Shown: positions 8,838 to 17,551 of the stretch, one piece after another | How the letters are laid out: each line of letters starts with the position of its first letter | Numbering within the stretch: position 1 is the stretch's first letter | NCBI GenBank assembly: GCA_041853585.1 | Contig: JBGZSM010000056.1 | Location: 24,664 to 88,663, forward strand | Source of the DNA: JAUNKE01 sp041853585 | Lineage (GTDB): Bacteria > Bacillota > Clostridia > Peptostreptococcales > Filifactoraceae | Length of the DNA: 64,000 nucleotides | Reading direction: 5' to 3' | Made by a program: the position numbers and the translations under genes | Notes under the pieces: model-generated | Told to the model about the DNA's origin: nothing | Seen by the model: only the letters and a program-made list of their open reading frames with translations | Databases searched by the model: none

Positions 8838-8918
8838 AATATAATCCGATCTTGCTTAGATTTTCTTACAAATTAACACAAATGTAATCTTTCAACGCAA
8901 GCTAAATTCCTACAAGCA

Positions 8919-8947
8919 TTGCAAAGTTGACGGATAAAAGATATAAT
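8919..8947 (+). promoter_or_regulatory. Sigma-A promoter of the ruvCAB cluster
   Basis: TTGCAA (8919-8924), a 17-base spacer and TATAAT (8942-8947), 55 bases before ruvC. A TTGACG at 8927 is too close to the -10 to serve it. Confidence 0.65.
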
Positions 8948-9002
8948 AAAGGATGGAAAAGCAAGCGCAAGAGAAGTTTTTAAACTTCGGGCAGGAGGAA
9001 AA

Positions 9003-9494
9003 ATGAGAGTTCTTGGAATTGACCCGGGACTTGCCATCGTCGGTTATGGCATTATCGATTTTGACGGAAACAAATATAAGGTGGTGGACTACGGTGTGAT
9101 TACGACGCCGGCGAAAACCGGCTATGCAAAAAGAATAAAGATGCTGTACGACTCGATGGAAATTTTACTTAATCAATACGAAGTTGACGAAGTAGCGATC
9201 GAAGAATTGTTTTTTAATCAAAATACGAAGACGGCAATCGATGTGGCGCAGGCGAGGGGAGCATTGGTTCTGTCGGTGATGAACAAGGGCATCGAGCTTT
9301 TTGAATACACACCGCTTCAGGTCAAGCAGAGCGTATGCGGTTACGGGCGTGCGGACAAAAAGCAGATTCAGGATATGGTTCAGCGTCTGCTTTCACTCAA
9401 GAGTATTCCGAAACCCGACGATGCGGCGGATGCGCTGGCAATCGCAATCGGTCATTGCAGTACGAATCGCTTTTCGAAATTGTTCAAAGTCTAG
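9003..9494 (+). CDS. ruvC: Holliday junction resolvase RuvC
   Basis: The 163-residue endonuclease cuts Holliday junctions during recombinational repair, in complex with RuvAB. The first catalytic Asp is in MRVLGIDPG (Asp7), the acidic residue in AIEELFFNQNTKTAIDVAQARG follows, and the C-terminal pair lies in PDDAADALAIA. The length matches the family. The start has GCAGGAGG upstream. It is the first gene of a tight ruvC-ruvA-ruvB run, which is itself followed within a few bases by the SpoIID-like gene, queA and tgt. Confidence 0.95.
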   Translation: MRVLGIDPGLAIVGYGIIDFDGNKYKVVDYGVITTPAKTGYAKRIKMLYDSMEILLNQYEVDEVAIEELFFNQNTKTAIDVAQARGALVLSVMNKGIELFEYTPLQVKQSVCGYGRADKKQIQDMVQRLLSLKSIPKPDDAADALAIAIGHCSTNRFSKLFKV

Positions 9495-9516
9495 CTTGCA
9501 AAATTTAGGAGAATTT

Positions 9517-10110
9517 ATGTTTGGATATATCACCGGAATTGTGACGGAAATTTATTTGGATTATGTGATTTTGGAAACGGGCGGCATCGGCTTTAAGATG
9601 ACGACTTCGCAGTTTACGAATCGCAGTTTGGAAATGGGAAAATCGGCAAGGCTTTATACGAAGCTCAATGTGCGCGAGGATGATATTTCATTGCTCGGAT
9701 TTTCGGACAAACGGGAGATGAAGATGTTTGAGCTGCTGACCTCGGTTTCGAAGGTCGGGCCGAAAGTGGCGTTCAGCATTTTGTCATCCTATGATGTCGA
9801 AAGCCTGCAAGCGATAATTTTGCGCGGCGATGTCAATATGTTGTCCAAGGCGTCGGGAGTCGGCAAAAAAACGGCGGAGCGAATTATCGTCGAGCTCAAA
9901 GACAAGGTGGATAAGAATTCGGCTACCGAGATCGTCAACATCGGCAATATTTTGGATTCGAGTTTTGACGAAGCGATCGAAGTTTTGCTCAGCCTCGGAT
10001 TCAGCAAATCGGAGGCGAGTGTTGCGGTGGAAGATGCGCTTGCCGTCGATTCCAAATTGCAGACCAATGAGCTTGTCAAAATAGCGCTCGGCAAATTGAG
10101 TAAGTTGTAG
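9517..10110 (+). CDS. ruvA: Holliday junction branch-migration protein RuvA
   Basis: The 197-residue subunit binds four-way junctions as a tetramer and loads the RuvB motor. It has the N-terminal OB fold (MFGYITGIVTEIYLDYVILE), the two helix-hairpin-helix segments (SVSKVGPKVAFSILS and ASGVGKKTAERIIVELKDK) and a C-terminal three-helix domain ending ALGKLSKL that contacts RuvB. The ATG at 9517 is used: AGGAG lies six bases before it and the OB fold begins there, although the frame is open upstream into ruvC. It sits 22 bases after ruvC and 8 bases before ruvB. Confidence 0.95.
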   Translation: MFGYITGIVTEIYLDYVILETGGIGFKMTTSQFTNRSLEMGKSARLYTKLNVREDDISLLGFSDKREMKMFELLTSVSKVGPKVAFSILSSYDVESLQAIILRGDVNMLSKASGVGKKTAERIIVELKDKVDKNSATEIVNIGNILDSSFDEAIEVLLSLGFSKSEASVAVEDALAVDSKLQTNELVKIALGKLSKL

Positions 10111-10118
10111 GAGGAGTC

Positions 10119-11120
10119 ATGTTTGATGAAGAAAGATTGATAAGCTCCAGCTATCTCAATGAGGATTATGAGATTGAAAGCTCGCTTCGGCCGAAACGAT
10201 TGGATGAATATATCGGACAGGAGCGCGCGAAGGAGCAATTGGATATTTTTATACAGGCGGCGCGGCAACGAGGCGACCAGCTCGATCATGTGTTGCTCTA
10301 CGGTCCGCCGGGATTAGGAAAGACGACGCTCTCGACCATCATTGCCAATGAGATGGACGCGAATATCAAGGTCACATCCGGACCGGCGATTGAGCGCTCG
10401 GGAGATTTGGCGGCGATTTTGACCAATCTGATGGACGGCGATGTGCTTTTTGTCGATGAGATTCATCGGCTGCATCGAACGGTCGAGGAGATACTCTATC
10501 CGGCGATGGAGGATCGCGCCATCGACATTATTATCGGGAAAGGTCCGTCGGCTCGCTCGATTCGATTGGACTTGCCGAAATTTACTTTGGTCGGAGCGAC
10601 GACCCGCTCGGGAATGCTCACTTCACCTTTGCGTGACCGTTTCGGCGTGATTCTCAACCTGGATTTATACAAGGACAACGAATTGCAGCAGATTATCGAG
10701 CGCTCCGCCGGAATCTTGGGCGTGGACATCGATGAAAAATCTTCGCTCGAATTGGCGCGACGCTCTCGGGGAACGCCGCGAATTGCGAATCGACTGCTCA
10801 AAAGAGTGCGCGATTTTGCACAGGTCAAAGGCTCGGGGAGAATCGACCTGGAGAGTACGCAGGCGGCATTGGATATGTTCGAAGTAGACAAGGAAGGCTT
10901 GGATGTGACGGACAAGAGAATGCTTTTGACCATCATCAACAAATTCGGCGGCGGACCGGTCGGGGTTGAAACCTTGTCGGCGGCAATCGGAGAAGATAGG
11001 GAGACGATTGAGGAAGTGTATGAGCCGTATTTGATACAGAGGGGTTTTTTAAATCGGACCAATCGCGGTCGAGTGGCAACGGATTTTGCGTATCAGCATT
11101 TTAATATTCAAAAGAGGTAA
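10119..11120 (+). CDS. ruvB: Holliday junction branch-migration ATPase RuvB
   Basis: The 333-residue AAA+ motor drives branch migration with RuvA. Walker A is GPPGLGKTT (residues 62-70) and Walker B is DVLFVDEIHR. Sensor 1 is in TLVGATTRSG and the arginine finger is in SPLRDRFG, while the winged-helix C-terminus contains GGGPVGVETLSAAIGEDRET. The length is standard. Start ATG 10119 follows GGAGGAG. The stop is two bases before the SpoIID-like start. Confidence 0.97.
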   Translation: MFDEERLISSSYLNEDYEIESSLRPKRLDEYIGQERAKEQLDIFIQAARQRGDQLDHVLLYGPPGLGKTTLSTIIANEMDANIKVTSGPAIERSGDLAAILTNLMDGDVLFVDEIHRLHRTVEEILYPAMEDRAIDIIIGKGPSARSIRLDLPKFTLVGATTRSGMLTSPLRDRFGVILNLDLYKDNELQQIIERSAGILGVDIDEKSSLELARRSRGTPRIANRLLKRVRDFAQVKGSGRIDLESTQAALDMFEVDKEGLDVTDKRMLLTIINKFGGGPVGVETLSAAIGEDRETIEEVYEPYLIQRGFLNRTNRGRVATDFAYQHFNIQKR

Positions 11121-11122
11121 CT

Positions 11123-12712
11123 ATGAAGAAAAGATGGATAACAATATTGATTTTGTTAAGCATCCTTTCCAGTAGTCTTGTGGCATGGGGGAATGGATAT
11201 GACAACAATTTCAAAGTACGAGTCGGAATTTTTTACGGCAGCAATGCAAAGCCGAGCTATACGATTGGCGGAACGCAATTGTATGTGGCGGCGAACAATC
11301 AGATGTTGATGCAAACATCGGCAAACCAAATGCAGGTCAGCCGGGCGAATATTTATTATTCGAATCAGAGCGCTCATTCCTATGAGGAAGCGAGTGCGCA
11401 AACCGGATTGGCTTATTATTCGAACGGCAGTTTTTATCCCGCTTCAACAAGTCCCGCATCGGGTTATTCACCGACCGGGCAGGCGGATATTTTGATAACG
11501 GCAAGCGACGGACGCAATTTGGCTTTGGTCGGAAGCGTCGATCAATTCATTGGAAGTACGGATGATGTTGTCAGCATCAACGGAACGCGGTATCGCGAAA
11601 AGGCGAATATCATCAACAACGGGCGCTCGCTTGTAGCGGTCAACATCGTCGGGCTCGACCATTATTTGATGGGCGTCGTGCCGAAGGAGATGTCGCCGTC
11701 TTGGAATATGGAAGCGCTGATGGCGCAGAGCATCGTGGCACGAAACTATGTGGTCACGAATATGAACAAGCATCGCTCGGAAGGATTTAATATTTGTAAC
11801 ACCACGAGCTGTCAGGTTTACGGCGGAATGTCCGCGGAAACGCAGCGAACGAATGCGGCGGTGATGCAGACCTCCGGCATGATGATGTACTACGGCGGCT
11901 ACTTGGTCGAAGGATATTTTCATTCGAGCAGCGGCGGTCGCACCGAGAGCAGTGCAAATGCATGGGGCGGTTGGAAACCTTATCTGCTCGGCATGGATGA
12001 CCCGTTTTCATTGGGCAGCCCGCATGATTTGTGGGTGGTGCAGATGAGTGGAGAAGAAATCAGACAACAACTTGCGAGAAGCGGCGTGAATGTCGGCGAG
12101 GTGACGGGTATTACGATTTCAAAGATATCGGAGAACGGTCGCGTACTTGAGATGGTCGTTCACGGAAGCGGAGGCTCGCATACTATAAAGAAGGATAAAA
12201 TCAGAAAAACATTAGGAAGTAATCGATTTAAGAGCACTTTTTTCACGATTGCCAATCCGGCGATTGTAGGGGGAGCGGTTCGCCCGGCGACGGCGGACAA
12301 AAATGAATCGCAAGCGCCGAATTTGAAAAAAGCGGAGCCGCTTGAAAACATATTCGACAATTTGGGCATCGTGATTGACAAACAGAGCGCGGGAAAAGAG
12401 CCGGCGAAGACAACGAGCAAAGCGCCTGAGAAAGTGGAGCTGAAGGAGCAAAAACCGGCTTCGAATCCGAAACCGGCGTTGCAACCGACATCGCAACCGG
12501 TACCGCCGACTGCGCAATACAAACCGCAGTATTTGCCTCAGCCGATTATGCAAAACTTTACGGTGACGGGCAATCAGTTCGTATTCTACGGCAGAGGCTA
12601 CGGACATGGAGTCGGCATGAGTCAGTACGGAGCGAAATCCATGGGCGACCGCGGATACAATTTCCAAACGATTCTACAGTATTACTTCAAGGGTGTGACG
12701 ATTGCAAGGTAA
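11123..12712 (+). CDS. SpoIID/LytB-domain protein, secreted
   Basis: The 529-residue protein has a signal peptide (MKKRWITILILLSILSSSLV), a unique region to about residue 160, then the SpoIID fold. Visible family motifs are YLMGVVPKEMSPSWNMEALM with the catalytic Glu of the lytic transglycosylase, ARNYVV, and SSGGRTES. A Lys/Pro/Gln-rich insert of about 90 residues (roughly 380-475) separates the body of the domain from its last motif, GYGHGVGMSQYGAKSMG. Family members cleave peptidoglycan strands lacking stem peptides. In spore formers SpoIID drives engulfment, but LytB-like paralogues also occur in non-spore formers, so sporulation cannot be concluded. It lies between ruvB and queA with almost no spacing. 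Confidence 0.85.
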   Translation: MKKRWITILILLSILSSSLVAWGNGYDNNFKVRVGIFYGSNAKPSYTIGGTQLYVAANNQMLMQTSANQMQVSRANIYYSNQSAHSYEEASAQTGLAYYSNGSFYPASTSPASGYSPTGQADILITASDGRNLALVGSVDQFIGSTDDVVSINGTRYREKANIINNGRSLVAVNIVGLDHYLMGVVPKEMSPSWNMEALMAQSIVARNYVVTNMNKHRSEGFNICNTTSCQVYGGMSAETQRTNAAVMQTSGMMMYYGGYLVEGYFHSSSGGRTESSANAWGGWKPYLLGMDDPFSLGSPHDLWVVQMSGEEIRQQLARSGVNVGEVTGITISKISENGRVLEMVVHGSGGSHTIKKDKIRKTLGSNRFKSTFFTIANPAIVGGAVRPATADKNESQAPNLKKAEPLENIFDNLGIVIDKQSAGKEPAKTTSKAPEKVELKEQKPASNPKPALQPTSQPVPPTAQYKPQYLPQPIMQNFTVTGNQFVFYGRGYGHGVGMSQYGAKSMGDRGYNFQTILQYYFKGVTIAR

Positions 12713-12713
12713 T

Positions 12714-13733
12714 ATGAATACAAAAGATTTTTACTATGATTTACCGCAGGAGCGAATTGCCCAATTCCCATTGGCGCAGCGAGACCGTTCGCGCCTGCTC
12801 AAACTTGATAAAAAAACCGGCGAAATCGAGCATGGCGTCTTTACCGACCTGCTCGACCTGCTCGGTGAAAATGATGTGCTCGTCATGAACAACACGAGAG
12901 TGTTGCCCGCGAGAATCTTCGGAATCAAGGAGGAAACCGGAGCGAAGATAGAGCTTTTGCTGACCAAGCGAATGGAGCTCGGACGCTGGGAAGTGATGGC
13001 GAAACCCGCCAAGCGAGTGAAAACAGGAGCGAGGATTGTTTTTTCGGATAAGCTCTCCGGTGAAGTGCTTGAAGAATTGGAAGAAGGAATGCGAATCGTT
13101 CAATTCGAATATGACGGCGTCTTTGAAGAAATTTTGGAGGAACTCGGCACGATGCCGCTTCCGCCGTATATCAAAGAAAAGTTGAGCGACCAAGAACGAT
13201 ACCAAACCGTATATTCCAAAATCAACGGCTCTTCCGCGGCACCGACCGCCGGTTTACATTTTACAAAAGAGATGCTCGAGGCGCTGAGAAAAAAAGGTGT
13301 GCAGATTGAGCAGGTGCTTTTGCATGTCGGTCTCGGAACCTTCAAAGCGGTAAGCGTCGATAATTTGGAAAATCACAAGATGCATTCGGAGTATTATAAA
13401 ATCGAAGAAGAAACGGCAAAGCGAATCAATCGGGCGAAGAAAGAGGGCAAGCGAATCATCTGCGTCGGCACCACCTCGGTGCGCACATTGGAATCGGCGG
13501 CGGTGAATGGCGAATTGGTGAACCTCGAAGGCGATACGGAAATTTTTATCTATCCGCCCTATGAGTTTCAGATGGCGGATGCGCTGATTACGAATTTTCA
13601 TTTGCCGGAATCGACATTGATTATGCTCGTTTCAGCACTTTCAACAAGAGAAAATATTTTACATGCATACCAAGTAGCCGTCGAAGAAGAATATCGCTTC
13701 TTCTCTTTCGGCGACGCGATGTTTATTAGTTAG
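12714..13733 (+). CDS. queA: S-adenosylmethionine:tRNA ribosyltransferase-isomerase QueA
   Basis: The 339-residue enzyme transfers ribose from SAM to preQ1 at position 34 of tRNAs, making epoxyqueuosine. Hallmarks are the N-terminal MNTKDFYYDLPQERIAQFPL, DVLVMNNTRVLPARI, TAGLHFT, VLLHVGLGTFKAVSV and the C-terminal ITNFHLPESTLIMLVSA. The ATG at 12714 begins the conserved N-terminus, with a weak AAGG seven bases upstream overlapping the previous stop. Translation is probably coupled to the SpoIID-like gene. An in-frame TTG at 12702 is less likely. tgt follows after 7 bases. Confidence 0.96.
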   Translation: MNTKDFYYDLPQERIAQFPLAQRDRSRLLKLDKKTGEIEHGVFTDLLDLLGENDVLVMNNTRVLPARIFGIKEETGAKIELLLTKRMELGRWEVMAKPAKRVKTGARIVFSDKLSGEVLEELEEGMRIVQFEYDGVFEEILEELGTMPLPPYIKEKLSDQERYQTVYSKINGSSAAPTAGLHFTKEMLEALRKKGVQIEQVLLHVGLGTFKAVSVDNLENHKMHSEYYKIEEETAKRINRAKKEGKRIICVGTTSVRTLESAAVNGELVNLEGDTEIFIYPPYEFQMADALITNFHLPESTLIMLVSALSTRENILHAYQVAVEEEYRFFSFGDAMFIS

Positions 13734-13740
13734 GAGAACA

Positions 13741-14862
13741 ATGACAGCATTACGATATGAATTGATAAAAACCTGCAAGCAATCGGGCGCGCGACTGGGC
13801 AGGATTTACACGCCGCATGGTGTAATTGACACGCCGGTGTTTATGCCGGTCGGCACACAGGCGACGGTCAAAGCAATGTCGCCCGAGGAATTGAAGGAGA
13901 TGGATGCAAAAATCATTCTGTCCAACACCTACCATCTGTATCTTCGGCCCGGTCACGAACTGATAAAAAAAGCGGGCGGCTTGCACAAATTTATGAATTG
14001 GGATCGGGCGATTTTGACCGACAGCGGCGGTTTTCAGGTGTTCAGTCTCGGCGATTTACGAAAAATCAAGGAGGAGGGCGTTGAGTTTCGCTCCCACTTG
14101 GACGGCAGCAAGCATTTTATCAGTCCCGAAAAGGCAATCGAGATTCAAAATGCGCTCGGCGCGGACATCATCATGAGTTTTGATGAATGTGCACCGTATC
14201 CAGCGGACAGAAATTATGTCAAACAATCCTTGGAGCGCACGAGTCGATGGGCGAAGCGCGGATTGGATTTTCATAAGCGGAAAGAGGATCAGGCGCTCTT
14301 CGGAATCATTCAAGGCGGAATGTATGACGATTTGCGATATGAATCCGCAATGCAGTTGATAGAGATGGATTTTCCCGGCTATTCCATCGGAGGACTTTCG
14401 GTGGGCGAGCCGAAGGAGATGATGTATCAGGTATTGGAGAATCTGACACCGATTATGCCGCAGAACAAGCCGCGCTACTTGATGGGCGTCGGCAGTCCGG
14501 ACGATTTGATTGAAGGCGTCATTCGCGGAGTCGATATGTTTGACTGCGTGTTGCCGACCCGAATTGCGCGCAACGGAACGGCGATGACATCGGTTGGAAA
14601 AATCGTGGTGCGAAATGCGACCTACCAAGAGGACTTCACACCGCTTGACCCGAATTGCTCCTGCTACACCTGCAGGAATTATTCGAGAGCCTACATTCGT
14701 CACTTGGTAAAAGCCAACGAAATTATGGCATCGCGATTGATTACCAATCACAATCTGCATTTCCTGTTGGATTTGATGGCCAAGGTGCGACAGGCGATTT
14801 TGGAAGACCGATTGCTCGATTTTCGGAAGGAATTTTTTGAGCAATATGGATATAAGATTTAG
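13741..14862 (+). CDS. tgt: tRNA-guanine transglycosylase Tgt
   Basis: The 373-residue enzyme exchanges guanine-34 for preQ1 in tRNAs for Tyr, His, Asn and Asp; QueA acts next. Visible are ILSNTYHLYLRPGHELIKKA, the catalytic-site LTDSGGFQVFSL, the second Asp region FDCVLPTRIARNG, and the zinc site CSCYTCRNYSRAYIRHL with the distal His in ITNHNLH. The length is normal. AGGAG precedes the ATG. It is the last gene of the close-packed ruvC-to-tgt run; about 250 mostly AT-rich bases separate it from yajC. Confidence 0.97.
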   Translation: MTALRYELIKTCKQSGARLGRIYTPHGVIDTPVFMPVGTQATVKAMSPEELKEMDAKIILSNTYHLYLRPGHELIKKAGGLHKFMNWDRAILTDSGGFQVFSLGDLRKIKEEGVEFRSHLDGSKHFISPEKAIEIQNALGADIIMSFDECAPYPADRNYVKQSLERTSRWAKRGLDFHKRKEDQALFGIIQGGMYDDLRYESAMQLIEMDFPGYSIGGLSVGEPKEMMYQVLENLTPIMPQNKPRYLMGVGSPDDLIEGVIRGVDMFDCVLPTRIARNGTAMTSVGKIVVRNATYQEDFTPLDPNCSCYTCRNYSRAYIRHLVKANEIMASRLITNHNLHFLLDLMAKVRQAILEDRLLDFRKEFFEQYGYKI

Positions 14863-15115
14863 CGTAAAAATTTTGAGCCGAATTTGTGCTATATAATAGG
14901 AAGCGAAATTTTAAACTTTGAATGAAATTTTGAAATCGACTTTGCTTCTCGGAAGAAAAATCAGAGAAAAATTTTGAATCGGATTTTGAAATTCAAACGA
15001 TAAGAAAGTGAGTTCAACCGCAAAAGAGTTTTTCAAAAGCTTTCGAGCAAAGCACTTTGATTGACATCTTTTGAATCAGGGTATTAAGTTTATAATTGTA
15101 AAGTCAGGAGGATTT

Positions 15116-15394
15116 ATGAATAACCCGGAAAGTGCAAAAATAATCAACTTGGTAGTGCCTTTATTATTTTTGGTCTTTGCCTATCTGTTGATGGTAAGAC
15201 CGCATAACAAAAGAGAAAAGGCGGCGAAAGAGATGCGCGATTCACTCGTGGTAGGTGATGAAGTGGTGACCATCGGCGGATTTATCGGCAAGGTCGTGAA
15301 AGTGAAAGAGGACTATGTGACGATTGAAATCGGTGCCGACAAAGTCAAACTCAACATTGAAAAATGGGGAATCGGAAAAAGAATAAACAGTTAG
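15116..15394 (+). CDS. yajC: Preprotein translocase accessory subunit YajC
   Basis: The 92-residue protein has one N-terminal membrane helix (LVVPLLFLVFAYLLMVRP) and a cytoplasmic beta domain (VVGDEVVTIGGFIGKVVKVK), the standard YajC layout. YajC associates with SecDF/SecYEG, although its contribution is modest. The ATG at 15116 has a strong AGGAGG; an in-frame TTG at 15071 lies within the probable promoter region (TTGACA at 15061, TATAAT at 15091, spacing not ideal). In many relatives yajC is followed by secD-secF. Here it is followed by a gamma-carbonic-anhydrase-like gene and no secDF is in the window. Confidence 0.92.
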   Translation: MNNPESAKIINLVVPLLFLVFAYLLMVRPHNKREKAAKEMRDSLVVGDEVVTIGGFIGKVVKVKEDYVTIEIGADKVKLNIEKWGIGKRINS

Positions 15395-15404
15395 TGAGGT
15401 AAAT

Positions 15405-15932
15405 ATGATTTTAAAAACATTTCGTGGAAAATTGCCAAAGGTTTCCGAGCAAGCTTATGTGTCGGAAAATGTAGTATTAACAGGAGACATTGAGATTGCG
15501 GAAGATGCGAATATTTGGTTCGGCGTCGTGATGCGCGGCGACATCAACAGCATTCGAATCGGAAAAGGAACCAATGTCCAAGACTTGACGATGGTGCATG
15601 CGGATTCCGACTGCCCGACGAAACTCGGCGATAATGTGACGATTGGTCATTCCTGCATCATTCATGGTTGTGTGATTGAGGACAATGTACTCATCGGGAT
15701 GGACTCGACGGTGATGAACGGCGCGGTAATCGGTAAAAATTCCATCGTCGGCGCAGGCAGCCTCGTAACGGAAGGCAAAAAATTTCCAAGCGGAGTGCTT
15801 GTAATGGGTCGTCCGGCAAAAGTTGTTCGTGAGCTGAGTGAAGAAGAAATCGCCGGTATCACGAAGGCGGCGCAAGGCTATGTTGCCAATTCAAAAGCGT
15901 ATTTGGAAGAAAGAGCGAAAGAAGGAAAATAA
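15405..15932 (+). CDS. Gamma-carbonic-anhydrase-like hexapeptide-repeat protein (YrdA/PaaY type)
   Basis: The 175-residue protein has a left-handed beta-helix with hexapeptide turns (VVLTGDIEIAEDANIWFG) and three His that match the trimer zinc site: His65 in MVHADS, His82 in TIGHSC and His87 in IIHGCV. The family includes gamma carbonic anhydrases and related enzymes or thioesterase-associated proteins of uncertain activity. Complete zinc ligands make metal binding very likely, but carbonic anhydrase activity is not shown by sequence. It lies 10 bases after yajC with GTGAGG upstream, so the two are probably co-transcribed. A long hairpin terminator follows. Confidence 0.88.
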   Translation: MILKTFRGKLPKVSEQAYVSENVVLTGDIEIAEDANIWFGVVMRGDINSIRIGKGTNVQDLTMVHADSDCPTKLGDNVTIGHSCIIHGCVIEDNVLIGMDSTVMNGAVIGKNSIVGAGSLVTEGKKFPSGVLVMGRPAKVVRELSEEEIAGITKAAQGYVANSKAYLEERAKEGK

Positions 15933-15939
15933 AACAATA

Positions 15940-16005
15940 AAACCTAACTGAAGCGAAGGAGAAGCTGGAGCGCTTTTCCAAGCCGAAGTTAGGTTTCTTA
16001 TTTTT
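15940..16005 (+). terminator. Terminator between convergent genes
   Basis: A long imperfect hairpin whose outer 10 bp are perfect: aaacctaact (15940-15949) with agttaggttt (15987-15996), followed by cttatttttg. It closes the yajC/carbonic-anhydrase-like unit and may also serve the converging mgtC-like gene. Confidence 0.7.
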
Positions 16006-16035
16006 GATTGAAAATTGTTCTTGGTTCATTGATTT

Positions 16036-16494
16036 TTAATCGCCGAAGATACCATGTCTTTTCAAAATATAAAGTGCGACCAAAAGTACGATGGCGAAAG
16101 GAAAGACGATTTTGTAAAAACCGAATCCGATTCCGATGCCGAGACAACCGGTTATCCAAATGGTTGCAGCAGTTGTGATGCCCGATACCGTATTTTTGGA
16201 ATGCAAGATTACGCCGCCGCCCAAAAATCCGATTCCGGAAACAATCTGAGCCGGGATACGCGCGGTATCCACCTTGAGTGTTTGAATTACATTCGGATAT
16301 TGTTTCGCAAGTTCCAATGTACTGAAGTCAATTTCCATCTGAATCAGCGTAAGTAATGTGGATGCCAGACAAACGACGATATGCGTAGCGATACCTGCAG
16401 GCTTTCCGCTCTTCTTTCGCTCATTCCCGATGAGACCGCCAATCAAAATGGCGATGAGTATTTTCAATAATATATCCTGTATAGTCATATTCAT
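16036..16494 (-). CDS. MgtC/SapB-family membrane protein
   Basis: The 152-residue protein matches the hydrophobic N-terminal MgtC domain: ILIGGLIGNERKKSGKPAGI with the conserved Arg/Lys-rich turn, THIVVCLASTLLTL, and GIGFLGGGVILHSKNTVSGI. There are about four to five membrane segments. It lacks the C-terminal cytoplasmic ACT-like domain of enterobacterial MgtC, like many Gram-positive members. Family members relate to magnesium homeostasis and regulate ATP synthase in Salmonella, but the role here is unknown. It is transcribed alone, converging on the carbonic-anhydrase-like gene. GGGAGGG precedes the start. Confidence 0.9.
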   Translation of the reverse strand: MNMTIQDILLKILIAILIGGLIGNERKKSGKPAGIATHIVVCLASTLLTLIQMEIDFSTLELAKQYPNVIQTLKVDTARIPAQIVSGIGFLGGGVILHSKNTVSGITTAATIWITGCLGIGIGFGFYKIVFPFAIVLLVALYILKRHGIFGD

Positions 16495-16558
16495 ACTACC
16501 CTCCCTTTCTTTTCTTTTATTTCGTCCGAAGTGAAAAAAGCTTTATAGGCTTTGCAAT

Positions 16559-16588
16559 ATTATACCATTGACTGTCAAGTTTATACAA
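16559..16588 (-). promoter_or_regulatory. Probable promoter of the MgtC-family gene
   Basis: On the minus strand TTGTAT, an 18-base spacer and TATAAT, about 65 bases upstream of the start. A TTGACA also lies within the spacer but only 8 bases from the -10. Confidence 0.5.
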
Positions 16589-16614
16589 AAAAACCCGACC
16601 GAAGCCGAGTTTTT
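16586..16614 (-). terminator. Terminator of the isoprenylcysteine-methyltransferase-like gene
   Basis: On the minus strand aaaactcggc-ttcg-gtcgggttttttt: a 10-bp stem with two G:T pairs, capped by a stable UUCG tetraloop and followed by a long T-run. Confidence 0.8.
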
Positions 16615-16710
16615 AGGTAAAGGTAGAAAAATTTTTACGGATATCTTAAAGAAAGGGGTTGGAGAAAAACTCCTGAAAAGATATCTATAAAAAGGTGCTT
16701 GCAAATTAAA

Positions 16711-17247
16711 TCAACATTCCTGTATCCCGTTGGGCAGAATGATTTTCTGAATCAATCGCTCTTCCTCGCGAATTCGTACGAACAATACATAGGCATAGAG
16801 CGGTAAAATCAATACGGCGCTCGTCCAAGCGTGGCAGAGCAAAGTCAGACCGAGAAGCTCCGGCGCAATATTTAAAAAATAATTCGGATGCTTTATCGTG
16901 CGAAACAACCAATGGTTGTTGAATTTGTGATTTTTTACAATCATCAGCTTGACCGTCCAAATTCCGCGGAGCAGATTCACGACCGTGTAAAGCATAAACA
17001 TGGAAAAAAGAATAAGCCCCAGACCGATTAGACTGATCGTATCAAAACTGCTCTTGCGAAGAACCGCTTCAATCACGCATGATAAGTAAAACAGAATATG
17101 CAACATCGTCAGTCGTTTCGAGTTTTCGGCGCCGTATTCCTGACCGCCGTTTTCCAAAATCGTCTTTTCATTTTGCTTGGATATTTTCAAAAACAACAAT
17201 CGAATGATAAAAATCGCCGCGACGATCCCGTAAATTAAAAATCTCAT
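16711..17247 (-). CDS. Isoprenylcysteine carboxyl methyltransferase-like membrane protein
   Basis: The 178-residue protein has about five membrane helices and the ICMT/PEMT-like C-terminal signature: LFRTIKHPNYFLNIAPELLG (conserved RxxRHPxY-like SAM-binding turn, here IKHPNY) and an acidic REEERL near the end. Bacterial relatives are of unknown substrate, and some sit near isoprenoid or polyketide genes. The start is placed at 17247 because AAGGAGG lies six bases upstream; a more upstream in-frame ATG would put that site inside the gene. It is a single gene with its own downstream terminator. Confidence 0.8.
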   Translation of the reverse strand: MRFLIYGIVAAIFIIRLLFLKISKQNEKTILENGGQEYGAENSKRLTMLHILFYLSCVIEAVLRKSSFDTISLIGLGLILFSMFMLYTVVNLLRGIWTVKLMIVKNHKFNNHWLFRTIKHPNYFLNIAPELLGLTLLCHAWTSAVLILPLYAYVLFVRIREEERLIQKIILPNGIQEC

Positions 17248-17378
17248 AATACCTCCTTGTATATGCATTGGGAAGCCTGCGAATCGGTAACTCGCTTGCC
17301 TCCTTCTCGGTTAATATTTTATATTAAAAAGGGACTTGGTTCAATCGATTTTGATTAGCTTTTTGTAGAAAATGATTT

Positions 17379-17407
17379 TTGACCATTTGTTGTTAATATG
17401 CTACAAT
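17379..17407 (+). promoter_or_regulatory. Promoter of the small membrane-peptide cluster
   Basis: TTGACC (17379-17384), a 17-base spacer and TACAAT (17402-17407) preceded by TGC (extended -10). It lies 38 bases upstream of the first peptide's ATG. Confidence 0.75.
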
Positions 17408-17444
17408 TTTGTTGAGAAATGGTTTTTGAATGGAGGTGTCTGTG

Positions 17445-17543
17445 ATGGTATTTTCTCTCAGTTTTCTTATAATCCCTATCATAGTGATATTGGCACTCAT
17501 CGTCGCTTGGGTGCTCAAAGGACGAAATGAGGACGACGAATAG
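17445..17543 (+). CDS. Small membrane peptide A of a tandem family, 32 residues
   Basis: Starting at ATG 17445 with GGAGGT seven bases upstream, the frame encodes an N-terminal hydrophobic helix (MVFSLSFLIIPIIVILALIV) followed by the tail AWVLKGRNEDDE. The tail is nearly identical to that of the next peptide and similar to that of the fourth, which is the main evidence that these short frames are genes. Topology is probably one transmembrane helix with an acidic end. The function is not recognised. Size and layout are compatible with type I toxins (Fst-like), small regulators of membrane complexes, or holin-like peptides. A promoter lies just upstream. Confidence 0.75.
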   Translation: MVFSLSFLIIPIIVILALIVAWVLKGRNEDDE

Positions 17544-17551
17544 GAGAGTTT

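Noticed and set aside
11123..12712. Proof that the organism forms spores
   Set aside because: SpoIID/LytB domains also occur in non-sporulating bacteria and no other sporulation gene is present in the window.
15061..15096. Consensus promoter before yajC from TTGACA and TATAAT
   Set aside because: The two hexamers are 24 bases apart, too far for one sigma-A promoter; alternatives at this site have poor hexamers, so none is listed as a feature.
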